Source of the DNA: Candidatus Nomurabacteria bacterium
Lineage (GTDB): Bacteria; Patescibacteriota; Minisyncoccia; Phycocordibacterales; UBA9973
DNA length: 43,464 nt
Reading direction: 5' to 3'
Assembly (NCBI GenBank): GCA_026395935.1
Contig: JAPLXT010000056.1
Span: 1 to 43,464 of the forward strand
A model generated the notes under the pieces. That model had not been told where the DNA came from, searched no databases, and was given only the letters and a program-made list of their open reading frames with translations. Both the position numbers and the translations under genes were made by a program. Numbering within the stretch: position 1 is the first letter of the stretch; each line of letters starts with the position of its first letter. Of the stretch, positions 32,124-40,749 are shown one piece after another.

Positions 32124-35100
32124 ATGAAGAATAAAAAATTATTTATTCTCGGTTTCTCCTTGTTGTTTTCTCTCTTATCCTTAACTGCTAATGCAGAGGG
32201 TGTATGTTCTAAGAGTGGCTATACTATACTTACTATTAATGGGATATTTACAGACAAAGAAGGTGCACTTAATAATAAAGATAGTTTACAAAGAAGTTTA
32301 GGTGCAGGATTTAAAAATGAACCTCTCAATGTTGACTATGTTTACAACCCTACTCATGCGCAAGGCTTCATAGATGTTCTAGATACTATCGCTCAAGGAT
32401 ATTTAAATCAGAAATCAGATTATGATTTAGTAGAAATGCTTAATAATGCAAGCACAAAAGTAAAGACAGAGAAACTTCTACTGGTAGGTCATTCGCAAGG
32501 GAATTTCTATGCCAATAATTTTTATGACAAAGTTGCTGATATGGAAGGCGGAGTGCCGAAGCAGTCCATCGGAGTTTATAGTGTTGCTACTCCAGCTTCA
32601 CGCGTTGCAGGTGATGGTCTATATTTAACTTCAGATACGGATAAAGTTATCGCAAAGTTAGTAGGTAGTGCTAAAAAGATAATGCCTCCGAATACCCATA
32701 TTAGTTATACTAACAATGAAGATATTTGGGGTCACGATTTTTACAAAATATATTTAGCTCATAATGGTGACAGAATTATCGGAGACCTCAAAACATCTTT
32801 AGATAAATTAAAAACAAATGATATTCAATCCTCAAATACTCCTTGTTTGTCTCCAGTAAAAATTTCTTTAGCTCACAAAATTACCGGTGCAATGCTTGCT
32901 GTTACAGATTTTTCTGCAAACACTATTATAAATAGTGTAAAACAAACAGTAACCCTTGCATATAATTTATCAAAAAAAGCAACGATATTGGTAGGGGAGA
33001 ATTTAGCAAATATTGCCAGTAAGAACCTTGCTTTTGCTGGTTCTTCAATTATGGCAGGCCCACTTTTTAGTATAAGCGATCAATCTCTCAATAATACCCA
33101 GTTTAGCAATATGCAAGTCTTAGAAGGGGTAGAGAATAATATTCAAGAAAATACCAATCTAGATACCAATATTCCTGTGGTCACTGATACAAATGTTGAG
33201 GAGACAAACTTGAATCCTACTCCAACTGATATCGAGCCTGTAAGTACTACGCCTGATTCTGGTGTATCTTCTGGTGGAAGTAGCAATGGTGGTGGAAGTA
33301 ATGATAGTGGGGAAAATAGTGATGATAATCCGACAGAAGATAATAAAGATGACAAAGTAGAGGATAAGACTGCGCCAGTAATAACTTTAGTCGGAGAAAG
33401 TGTTATCAATATAGAAGTTGGCTCGACTTATGTAGATGCTGGAGCTACAGCTCTTGATGATATAGATGAAGTGGTAGAAGTAGTCTCTTCTGGTATTGTG
33501 GATAATATAAAAGCTGGGGTTTACACTATTACTTATACGGCGACGGATAAGGCAGAGAACGTGGCGACTTTAAATCGTACCATAAATGTTATAGCTCCGA
33601 ATATTAAAGATACAACTGCGCCAGTCATAACTTTAAATGGAGAAAGTTCTGTGAATATTGAATTGAATACGACTTACGTCGACGCTGGAGCAACTGCGAC
33701 TGATGATATAGATGGAGTGGTAGAAGTTGTGACGACTGGAATTGTAGATAATACAAAAGTTGGAATTTATACTCTTACTTATACAGCGACGGATAAAGCC
33801 TTGAATATTTCGACACTAACTCGCATAGTTGAAGTGAGTCAACCTGCAATGGCTCTCTCATTTCCACCTGCATCAATGACGACTTCAGGTGATGGAGTTT
33901 ATCCGAATAGTGCAAAGAGAAAGATAGAAGAATTTCTTTACCAAATAGTTTATACAAGCAAAGACAATACTCCTCCTTATAGTGTAACGCTTCGAAGAAA
34001 GAATTTGAAAACGGGAGTTTATTTAAATGATCAACAAATGAATACAATCAACAATAGTTCCAATAGAGTTTGGCCGGCTGAATTAAGAGATGGGAATTAT
34101 GCAAATGGGGAACTGTATAGCGTTAGTAATTCTGTAGATGATGAAGGTGAGTATGAGTATTATTTCGTAATTGTTGATAAAGATTTTAATATAGTAAAAA
34201 AATTTGGAGAAAATAATAATTTGAAAATCACGGCTACTCCGGCTACAAATTATTATCCTAGCAAAGCTTCTTTTGGGACAGAGAATGGTGACGGAAAAAA
34301 TTGGCAAGTTTGGATTTTTGATAAATCAAATATTTATGATTGGTCTGATACTTATATAAATAATTATTTGCATCAGCATTTCAAAGTTCAAAATTATGAT
34401 TATATAAGTGGTGGTGTTTTGAGACTTGATCTTTTTAGTAGTGATCCAAGGAATGGTTTTGAACCTGGAGATATTACTACAGGGGGTGTATCTGAATATC
34501 GTCTTCCTGTTGATCCGCTCAGTCTTCCTGCCAGCACTCTTCATGATGTTGATATACAGTGGGATAGCACTGGTTATAATTACACTTATACTTTAGCCTC
34601 AAATGCTTCTGTCGCAAGTACAGGGCACGTGAACATTACGAATATATCCAATAATCTTTGGATAGGTTGGGGTATTTATAATCCGAAAGTCTATTGGGCT
34701 GCAAGTGTTTATGCTCCATTCTTCGAAAGTGTTTGGGTTGGGGCTCCATCTCAATTTGCAGAGGGGAGAACAGGAGGAAAATATGTATACCCAGCTCCTT
34801 CACCGATATACAAAGTTCATACGGAGCCAGTTAAGAGTGGAGAAAAATTAATAAATACTTTTGATTTTCAAAATTTGTCACCGGTAGTAAATGGAGTTGT
34901 AGATAATACTAATCATACTATTAATCTGACTGTGCCGTACGGTACAAACATTTCAAGCATGACCCCAATAATTACAATTTCAGATAAGTCGACGATTGCT
35001 CCGCAAAGTGGGGTGGCGAAAGACTTTACAAATAATGTTACTTATACCGTCACAGCAGAAGATGGAACTACACAATCTTATATAGTGACAGTTACAGTTT

Positions 35101-35483
35101 TGCCAAATCCCAATCCAGACGACCCGGACAGTACTCCTCCAACTCTCCGAAGTTATGCATTGAATAATACTCAAAGTAATATAACTATCAATCCCGTGAC
35201 TTCAAATCTTACTATTTCACTTAGGGCGAATAAAAAAGTAAACTGGCTTTCTATAAAGATTATAAAAACAGATAATGAAGATGTTTCAAAACTATATCAG
35301 TCCGATACGAAGAATTGTCGTGATGGTGAAAATTCATGTGAAAAGCTTTGGGATAAAGGGGAGCTGACTCATGGTATTTTACAAAACGGAAATTATAAAA
35401 TACGAGTACGCTTGGAAGATACCTCAGGTAAAATTTATGAGGAATATCTGCCTTATATTATTACAGTAATTGGCCAATCATAA
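32124..35483 (+). CDS. Large secreted surface protein: lipase-like hydrolase with Ig-like domains
   Basis: The 1119-residue protein has a signal peptide (1-24, cleavage after ANA). An alpha/beta-hydrolase-like domain (about 27-240) carries the nucleophile elbow GHSQG with S124; the acid and His partners are likely but I cannot fix them. A low-complexity Ser/Gly/Asp linker (about 370-410) leads to two tandem DUF5011-like Ig domains (about 412-490 and 497-575), each starting DKTAPVITL or DTTAPVITL and containing TYVDAGATA. A middle region rich in Tyr and Trp (580-900) is unrecognised. A domain near 910-995 ends in the TYTVTAEDGTTQSYIVTVTV-type pattern, and a final Ig-like domain follows. No sortase motif or C-terminal helix is seen. 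It may act on lipids or glycans of neighbouring cells. Confidence 0.75.
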   Translation: MKNKKLFILGFSLLFSLLSLTANAEGVCSKSGYTILTINGIFTDKEGALNNKDSLQRSLGAGFKNEPLNVDYVYNPTHAQGFIDVLDTIAQGYLNQKSDYDLVEMLNNASTKVKTEKLLLVGHSQGNFYANNFYDKVADMEGGVPKQSIGVYSVATPASRVAGDGLYLTSDTDKVIAKLVGSAKKIMPPNTHISYTNNEDIWGHDFYKIYLAHNGDRIIGDLKTSLDKLKTNDIQSSNTPCLSPVKISLAHKITGAMLAVTDFSANTIINSVKQTVTLAYNLSKKATILVGENLANIASKNLAFAGSSIMAGPLFSISDQSLNNTQFSNMQVLEGVENNIQENTNLDTNIPVVTDTNVEETNLNPTPTDIEPVSTTPDSGVSSGGSSNGGGSNDSGENSDDNPTEDNKDDKVEDKTAPVITLVGESVINIEVGSTYVDAGATALDDIDEVVEVVSSGIVDNIKAGVYTITYTATDKAENVATLNRTINVIAPNIKDTTAPVITLNGESSVNIELNTTYVDAGATATDDIDGVVEVVTTGIVDNTKVGIYTLTYTATDKALNISTLTRIVEVSQPAMALSFPPASMTTSGDGVYPNSAKRKIEEFLYQIVYTSKDNTPPYSVTLRRKNLKTGVYLNDQQMNTINNSSNRVWPAELRDGNYANGELYSVSNSVDDEGEYEYYFVIVDKDFNIVKKFGENNNLKITATPATNYYPSKASFGTENGDGKNWQVWIFDKSNIYDWSDTYINNYLHQHFKVQNYDYISGGVLRLDLFSSDPRNGFEPGDITTGGVSEYRLPVDPLSLPASTLHDVDIQWDSTGYNYTYTLASNASVASTGHVNITNISNNLWIGWGIYNPKVYWAASVYAPFFESVWVGAPSQFAEGRTGGKYVYPAPSPIYKVHTEPVKSGEKLINTFDFQNLSPVVNGVVDNTNHTINLTVPYGTNISSMTPIITISDKSTIAPQSGVAKDFTNNVTYTVTAEDGTTQSYIVTVTVLPNPNPDDPDSTPPTLRSYALNNTQSNITINPVTSNLTISLRANKKVNWLSIKIIKTDNEDVSKLYQSDTKNCRDGENSCEKLWDKGELTHGILQNGNYKIRVRLEDTSGKIYEEYLPYIITVIGQS

Positions 35484-35531
35484 AAAGGATTTACTCAAAC
35501 AAAGGTATGTGTGGGGGAGAGAAGATTTTTA

Positions 35532-35560
35532 TTGCAAAATTTATGGATTTGTTGTATATT
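35532..35560 (+). promoter_or_regulatory. Promoter of fusA
   Basis: TTGCAA (35532-35537) and TATATT (35555-35560) are 17 bp apart. The mRNA would begin near 35567, so fusA has its own promoter and a leader of about 65 nt. Confidence 0.55.
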
Positions 35561-35584
35561 TGGGGGACAAAAGACTTGAATGTC

Positions 35585-35615
35585 TACCTGTAAAAATCAG
35601 GTAATTTTATTTTTA
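35585..35615 (+). promoter_or_regulatory. Leader hairpin with T-rich tail before fusA
   Basis: TACCTG (35585-35590) pairs with CAGGTA (35598-35603) and is followed by a T-rich run. It resembles a weak attenuator in the fusA leader. Confidence 0.35.
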
Positions 35616-35633
35616 GCAACATTAATTATATAT

Positions 35634-37778
35634 ATGGAAAGAGATTATCCACTAGAGAAAGTAAGAAATATTGGAATTATTGCTCACATCGATGCAGGTA
35701 AAACTACGACGACTGAGCGCGTGCTTTTTTATACAGGTGTGTCGCACAAAATAGGTGAAGTTCACGATGGGGAAACAACTACCGACTGGATGGAGCAAGA
35801 GCGTGAACGCGGAATTACTATTACTTCTGCGGCTGTTACTTGTTTCTGGACTCCAACTTATGCTGCTATCACTGATAAGACCAAGAAGCATCGTTTCAAC
35901 ATTATCGACACCCCAGGACACATTGACTTCACAGTGGAAGTGAAGAGATCTCTTCGTGTGCTCGATGGAGCTGTTGTCGTTTTCGACGGAGTTGCTGGAG
36001 TAGAACCTCAATCTGAAACTAACTGGCGCTATGCTGATGAGGCAAGTGTTCCTCGTGTTTGTTTTATCAACAAGCTAGATAGAACAGGTGCATCTTTCGA
36101 ACATTCATATGCGACAATTCTTGATCGTCTCACAAAGAAAGCTATCCGAATGCAGATTCCTATTGGTCTCGAAGAGAATCACGAAGGAGTTATTGATCTT
36201 CTAAACATGAAGGCGTACTACTTTGAAGGGGAGATGGGGAACAAAGTTATCGAAAAAGAAATCCCAGAAAATCTAGTTGCTGAAGCAGAAAAATATCACG
36301 CCGAACTTATTGAAAAGATCGTTGAACAAGATGATGCAGTGATGAATGATTATTTAGAAGGCAAAATTCCTGATATTGATACTTTGAAAAAATTAATGAG
36401 AAAAGGAGTTATTGCTAATGAAATTTTCCCAGTGTTTGCTGGATCAGCTTTGAAAAATAAAGGTGTCCAGCTAGTGCTCGATGCTGTTGTCGACTACCTT
36501 CCTTCTCCACTTGATATTCCAGCAATTCTAGGAACTAACCCTGATACAGATGAAAAAGATTCTCGCCCCGCTTCAGATGAAGCACCATTTTCAGCGCTTG
36601 CTTTCAAAGTAGCTACTGACCCATTCGTCGGACAAATTATTTTCTTCCGTGTTTATTCAGGTTCTCTTTCCGCCGGAAGTTATGTTTACAATCCACGCAC
36701 TCGTAATAAAGAAAGAATCGGACGAATTCTCCGAATGCATGCGAACGACCGTGAAGAAGTGAAGAAAGTTTACGCTGGAGAAATCGCAGCCGCTGTTGGT
36801 CTTAAAGATACTATTACTTCCGATACACTTTGTGACGAAGAACACCCAATCGAACTTTATCGTATTATTTTCCCAGAGCCAGTTATTCAACTACGTGTTG
36901 AGCCAAAGACAAAAGCAGACCAAGAGAAGATGGGTATGGCGCTTTCAAGACTTGCTCAAGAAGATCCTACTTTCCGTGTGACTACCGATGCTGAGACAAA
37001 TGAGACTATCATCGCCGGAATGGGTGAACTTCATTTGGAAATCATTGTTGATCGTATGAGACGTGAATTCTCTGTGGAGACAAACGTTGGTAAACCTCAA
37101 GTTGCATACCGTGAGACTATTACAGGCGAAGCTCAAGTAGAAGGTAAGTACATCAAGCAGTCAGGAGGCCGTGGTAACTATGGTCACGTGAAGATCAGAA
37201 TTAAGCCAATGGATCAGAGTATTAAAGCTGAAGATTTACCAAAGAATACAAAGCGTGAGAAAGGTTTCGAATTCATCAACACAATTAAAGGAGGTGCTAT
37301 TCCACAAGAATACATTCCTGCTTGTGAGAAAGGATTCAAAGAAGGTCTCGACCGCGGAGTGCTCGCTGGATTCAAACTTGAAAATGTTTCTGTTGAACTT
37401 TATGATGGAACGTATCACGATGTGGACTCCAACGAAATGGCCTTCAAGATTGCTGCAAGTATGGCAATTCAAGATGCATGTAAAATGGCCCGCCCTGTTA
37501 TCCTTGAGCCGATGATGCAAGTAGAAGTAGTTACTCCAGACAAATTCATGGGTGATGTTACAGGAAGTCTCTCATCAAAACGTGGACTCATCGAAGGTAT
37601 GGAGGCTCGTGGTATGAACCAAGCAGTCCGTGCAGTTGTACCTCTATCCGAAATGTTTGGATACATGACGACTCTTCGCTCTATGACAGAAGGACGTGCA
37701 GGATTCACAATGGAATTCCTACGCTATGATATAGTTCCACAAAGTGTCGCAACATCAATTATTGAAAGTAGAAAATAA
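35634..37778 (+). CDS. fusA: Translation elongation factor G
   Basis: This GTPase drives translocation of the ribosome. From 35634 the protein has 714 residues. An in-frame ATG at 35580 would add 18 hydrophobic residues unlike any EF-G and would include the leader hairpin, so I prefer the start MERDYPLEKVRNIGIIAHID. GTPase motifs are AHIDAGKTT (G1), RERGITITS (G2), DTPGHIDF (G3), NKLDR (G4) and SALK (G5). Domains II to V follow, with GMGELHLE and GRGNYGHVK. tuf does not follow, unlike in many bacteria. Confidence 0.97.
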   Translation: MERDYPLEKVRNIGIIAHIDAGKTTTTERVLFYTGVSHKIGEVHDGETTTDWMEQERERGITITSAAVTCFWTPTYAAITDKTKKHRFNIIDTPGHIDFTVEVKRSLRVLDGAVVVFDGVAGVEPQSETNWRYADEASVPRVCFINKLDRTGASFEHSYATILDRLTKKAIRMQIPIGLEENHEGVIDLLNMKAYYFEGEMGNKVIEKEIPENLVAEAEKYHAELIEKIVEQDDAVMNDYLEGKIPDIDTLKKLMRKGVIANEIFPVFAGSALKNKGVQLVLDAVVDYLPSPLDIPAILGTNPDTDEKDSRPASDEAPFSALAFKVATDPFVGQIIFFRVYSGSLSAGSYVYNPRTRNKERIGRILRMHANDREEVKKVYAGEIAAAVGLKDTITSDTLCDEEHPIELYRIIFPEPVIQLRVEPKTKADQEKMGMALSRLAQEDPTFRVTTDAETNETIIAGMGELHLEIIVDRMRREFSVETNVGKPQVAYRETITGEAQVEGKYIKQSGGRGNYGHVKIRIKPMDQSIKAEDLPKNTKREKGFEFINTIKGGAIPQEYIPACEKGFKEGLDRGVLAGFKLENVSVELYDGTYHDVDSNEMAFKIAASMAIQDACKMARPVILEPMMQVEVVTPDKFMGDVTGSLSSKRGLIEGMEARGMNQAVRAVVPLSEMFGYMTTLRSMTEGRAGFTMEFLRYDIVPQSVATSIIESRK

Positions 37779-37798
37779 TTTTTTAAAAAAAAGAAGGA

Positions 37799-37834
37799 AA
37801 TGCCCCAGAGAGACGATAGTCTCTCTGGGGCATT
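37799..37834 (+). terminator. Strong hairpin terminator after fusA
   Basis: A perfect 16-bp stem (37799-37814 with 37819-37834) closes on GATA. The T tract is interrupted, but the stem is very stable. Confidence 0.8.
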
Positions 37835-37859
37835 CTCGATTTTGTATTTTAACCAAAAA

Positions 37860-37868
37860 TGTTATAAT
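37860..37868 (+). promoter_or_regulatory. Extended -10 promoter of the FKBP gene
   Basis: TGTTATAAT lies 37 nt before the ATG at 37906, leaving a leader of about 30 nt without a clear Shine-Dalgarno sequence. Confidence 0.5.
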
Positions 37869-37905
37869 AACAAGATATTATTAATTAATTTTTTCCTAAT
37901 CACAT

Positions 37906-38517
37906 ATGCAAAAACAAAAAGGAAATATGGGTGTAGTAGTTTCTTTTATTATTGTTATTGGCCTTATTGTATTGGCTGTTTATTCACTTATGCATAGACC
38001 CGTTAAAGTTGATCCATTAGAAGGGATTAAGGGTGTAGACAGTAGTGCACCGACAACAGCAGGAGATAGCGCAACAGCAACAACAGGAGAACAACAAGCA
38101 CAACCAACAGAACAAAAAACTATGGAACCAAATACAAATGCAAATAAGAATGTTAGAAATTTAAGTAATTTTACTCCAGTAGCTAAAGTCTCAACACTTG
38201 AGAAGATTGATCAAGTTGTCGGTACAGGGAAAGAAGTACAAGCTGGCGCAACGGTGAGCGTACATTATACAGGAGCAGTCGCTGCTACAGGTGCGATTTT
38301 CCAATCTTCAAAAGATTTTGGAACAGAGCCAGTAACATTTCCTCTCTCAGGAGTTATTAAAGGATGGACAGATGGAATTCCAGGGATGAAAATAGGTGGT
38401 ACTCGTCGTTTAGTTATACCTGCAGCTATGGCCTATGGAGCCAACCCACCATCTGGTTCTGGTATTCCTGCGAACGCAGACTTAGTCTTCGACGTTGAAC
38501 TAGTAGCAATTAAATAA
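37906..38517 (+). CDS. Membrane-anchored FKBP-type peptidyl-prolyl isomerase
   Basis: The 203-residue protein has an N-terminal membrane helix (7-26), a Thr/Gln/Ala-rich linker (about 45-80), and an FKBP domain (about 95-203). The domain shows VSVHYTGAV, ATGAIFQSS, VIKGWTDGIPGMKIGG and the closing LVFDVELVAI, with most drug- and proline-pocket residues in place. It would help fold exported proteins outside the membrane. It lies 7 bp before the MacA-like gene and is probably co-transcribed with the exporter. Confidence 0.92.
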   Translation: MQKQKGNMGVVVSFIIVIGLIVLAVYSLMHRPVKVDPLEGIKGVDSSAPTTAGDSATATTGEQQAQPTEQKTMEPNTNANKNVRNLSNFTPVAKVSTLEKIDQVVGTGKEVQAGATVSVHYTGAVAATGAIFQSSKDFGTEPVTFPLSGVIKGWTDGIPGMKIGGTRRLVIPAAMAYGANPPSGSGIPANADLVFDVELVAIK

Positions 38518-38524
38518 ATTATTT

Positions 38525-40021
38525 ATGAAAGAGAAAGGTAAATTATTTTTCCAAAAGAACATAAGAAGGAAGCGCACTTGGGCGATTCTCGTTCTTCTAC
38601 TTCTTGTTGGAAGTTATTTTATCTTTAGGACACCTGCAAGCGTGGCGAATACTACTACAGACATTGCAAAAATTTCAGACTTAAAGCAAACGGTTCTAGC
38701 TACCGGTCAGGTAGTTTCTAATACTGATTTAAGTTTATCATTCAATTCGACAGGTATTGTAAAATCTTTAAAAGTAAAAGTGGGGGATAAGGTTAAGCAA
38801 GGACAAGTTTTAGCTACTCTTGATCAAGGGGCAGAGCTTGCTGCACTGACGTCTGCACGTGGCGCACTTGCGGCCGCGCAAGCCAGGCTGAAACGAACCA
38901 TCGAAGGATCTTCCAATGAAGAAATAGCCCTTGCAGAGATAACGCTTGCCCAGACCAAACTGACTCAAGAGACCCTTGTAAATAATGCGTATCAGAATCT
39001 CCTCAACAGCACCCCCGAAGCCAACCTATACCCTACAGAGAGAAATTATGAATCACCAACCATCAGTGGTAACTACAACCTAGGTAAAGAAGGCCAGATA
39101 ATAGTCAGTATTGATCTAAATGCTAGTTCTTTTAAAACTCACGGTCTACTTGCCGTAGATGGTGACGTCTCTACCACCACTCCTCAACCCATCGGTAACT
39201 CAGGCCTTTTCATAGAATTCCCCACAGGAGTCACTCTCAACTACACCGACTGGAGTATTGATATCCCTAACAAGAAAGCATCAAACTACTTAACCAATTA
39301 CAATGCATATCAGACGGCAGTCTCTCAAGCAAAGTTTGCTATCGATCAACGTACTGCCGAGCTCGCTATCAAGAAGTCCGCTGCTCGTGGATCCGACATT
39401 GATTTAGCCAATGCCGATATTTTATCTGCGGAAGGGCAGGTACAAGCGGCACAGGCTCGTTACAATAATACAATTATCTCGGCCCCCGTAGATGGAACGA
39501 TTACAAGTATAGATATTAAAATTGGTGAGCAAGCTATGGCTCAAAAGAGTGCAATAGTTTTGCAAGATGTTTCCAATATTTATATTGAGACGAATATCAA
39601 CGAAGCCAATATTAGTAGTTTGTCTCTCGGTCTTCCGATAGATATTACTTATGATTCTTTTGGAACAGATAAAATTTTCAAAGGTATTATTACCAAGATT
39701 GATCCAGCGGGAACTGTTGTCTCTGGCGTTGTGAATTATAAAGTTACAGCAAGCACAGAACAAGTGAAAGATTTGAGACCTGGCATGACGGCAAACATGA
39801 CTATCAAGGTTGCCGAGAAAGATGGCGTGATAGCTATCCCATCTCGCTCAATTATTATGAATAGTAATGGTGATAGAGTTTTGCGATTAATCACAAATAC
39901 AAAAAATAAAAGTTATAAAGAGGTTCCTATAATCACAGGACTAGAAGGTGATGGAGGACTTGTAGAGGTTATAAAAGGACTTTCCATTGGCGACGAGTTT
40001 GTAATATTAATCAAAAAATAA
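38525..40021 (+). CDS. MacA-like periplasmic adaptor (membrane fusion protein) with inserted domain
   Basis: The 498-residue protein has one N-terminal membrane helix (18-36), then a beta-barrel/lipoyl arrangement: VGDKVKQGQVLATLDQGAEL in the first lipoyl half and IISAPVDGTITSIDIKIGEQ in the second. The alpha-hairpin that normally joins them is interrupted by about 110 residues (around 155-265) rich in beta-forming and Pro/Thr residues. Codon use in the insert shifts to C-ending codons. The C-terminal barrel ends in GLEGDGGLVEVIKGLSIGDE. It leads a three-gene exporter with the ATPase and two permeases. A monoderm cell has no TolC, so substrate exit would be direct. Confidence 0.88.
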   Translation: MKEKGKLFFQKNIRRKRTWAILVLLLLVGSYFIFRTPASVANTTTDIAKISDLKQTVLATGQVVSNTDLSLSFNSTGIVKSLKVKVGDKVKQGQVLATLDQGAELAALTSARGALAAAQARLKRTIEGSSNEEIALAEITLAQTKLTQETLVNNAYQNLLNSTPEANLYPTERNYESPTISGNYNLGKEGQIIVSIDLNASSFKTHGLLAVDGDVSTTTPQPIGNSGLFIEFPTGVTLNYTDWSIDIPNKKASNYLTNYNAYQTAVSQAKFAIDQRTAELAIKKSAARGSDIDLANADILSAEGQVQAAQARYNNTIISAPVDGTITSIDIKIGEQAMAQKSAIVLQDVSNIYIETNINEANISSLSLGLPIDITYDSFGTDKIFKGIITKIDPAGTVVSGVVNYKVTASTEQVKDLRPGMTANMTIKVAEKDGVIAIPSRSIIMNSNGDRVLRLITNTKNKSYKEVPIITGLEGDGGLVEVIKGLSIGDEFVILIKK

Positions 40022-40022
40022 A

Positions 40023-40745
40023 ATGTTAATCGAACTCAAGAATATAGTAAAGAATTACGTGAATGGCGACGTGGTTACAAGAGTATTGCGCGATGTTGAT
40101 CTCTCTGTCGATGAAGGGGAATTTGTTGCTATCATGGGGCCGTCGGGTTCTGGTAAGTCGACTCTCATGCATACTATCGGCTTCCTTGATCGTCCGACTT
40201 CTGGTACATATCTTTTTGATGGGGAAAACACACAAAGTTTTACTGACGATGAGCTTGCTCGAATCAGAAATAAAAGAATTGGATTCGTTTTTCAATCTTT
40301 CAATCTTCTTCCCCGTACTTCTGTCTTGGACAACGTAATGCTTCCACTTCTTTATAGTGGAGACAAGTCGGGTTATGAAAGTCGTGCTAAGAAAGCATTG
40401 GAATCTGTCGGTCTGGGGGAGAGAATTCACTTCATGAGTAATCAAATTTCCGGAGGGCAGAAGCAGCGCGTTGCTATTGCTCGCGCACTTGTCTGTGATC
40501 CGAAAGTTATTTTTGCCGATGAGCCGACTGGTAATTTGGATTCAAAGAGTGGAGCCACCGTCATGCACATACTTGAAGAATTGAACAAAGAGGGTCGCAC
40601 TATAATACTCGTCACTCATGACAAGCAGGTCGCACTCCATGCGAACCGCATTGTAACTATTCGCGACGGAAAGATTGTAGAAGATAGACTTGTCCCAAAT
40701 TCTGAAAGAGTTCACTCAAAAGAAATAAAAGAGGAAGAGGAATAA
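40023..40745 (+). CDS. MacB/LolD-like ABC transporter ATPase
   Basis: The 240-residue ATPase has Walker A GPSGSGKST (residues 39-47), Q-loop VFQSFNLLPR, signature ISGGQKQRVAIARA, Walker B VIFADEPTGNLD and the H-loop LVTHD. This subfamily works with FtsX-fold permeases and drives mechanotransmission or export of peptides, lipoproteins or antibiotics. All motifs are intact. It starts one base after the adaptor gene. Confidence 0.94.
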   Translation: MLIELKNIVKNYVNGDVVTRVLRDVDLSVDEGEFVAIMGPSGSGKSTLMHTIGFLDRPTSGTYLFDGENTQSFTDDELARIRNKRIGFVFQSFNLLPRTSVLDNVMLPLLYSGDKSGYESRAKKALESVGLGERIHFMSNQISGGQKQRVAIARALVCDPKVIFADEPTGNLDSKSGATVMHILEELNKEGRTIILVTHDKQVALHANRIVTIRDGKIVEDRLVPNSERVHSKEIKEEEE

Positions 40746-40749
40746 TGCG

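Noticed and set aside
35580..35633. Upstream in-frame ATG that would extend EF-G by 18 residues
   Set aside because: The added residues are hydrophobic, unlike any EF-G N terminus, and the segment contains the leader hairpin. The start at 35634 matches the family.
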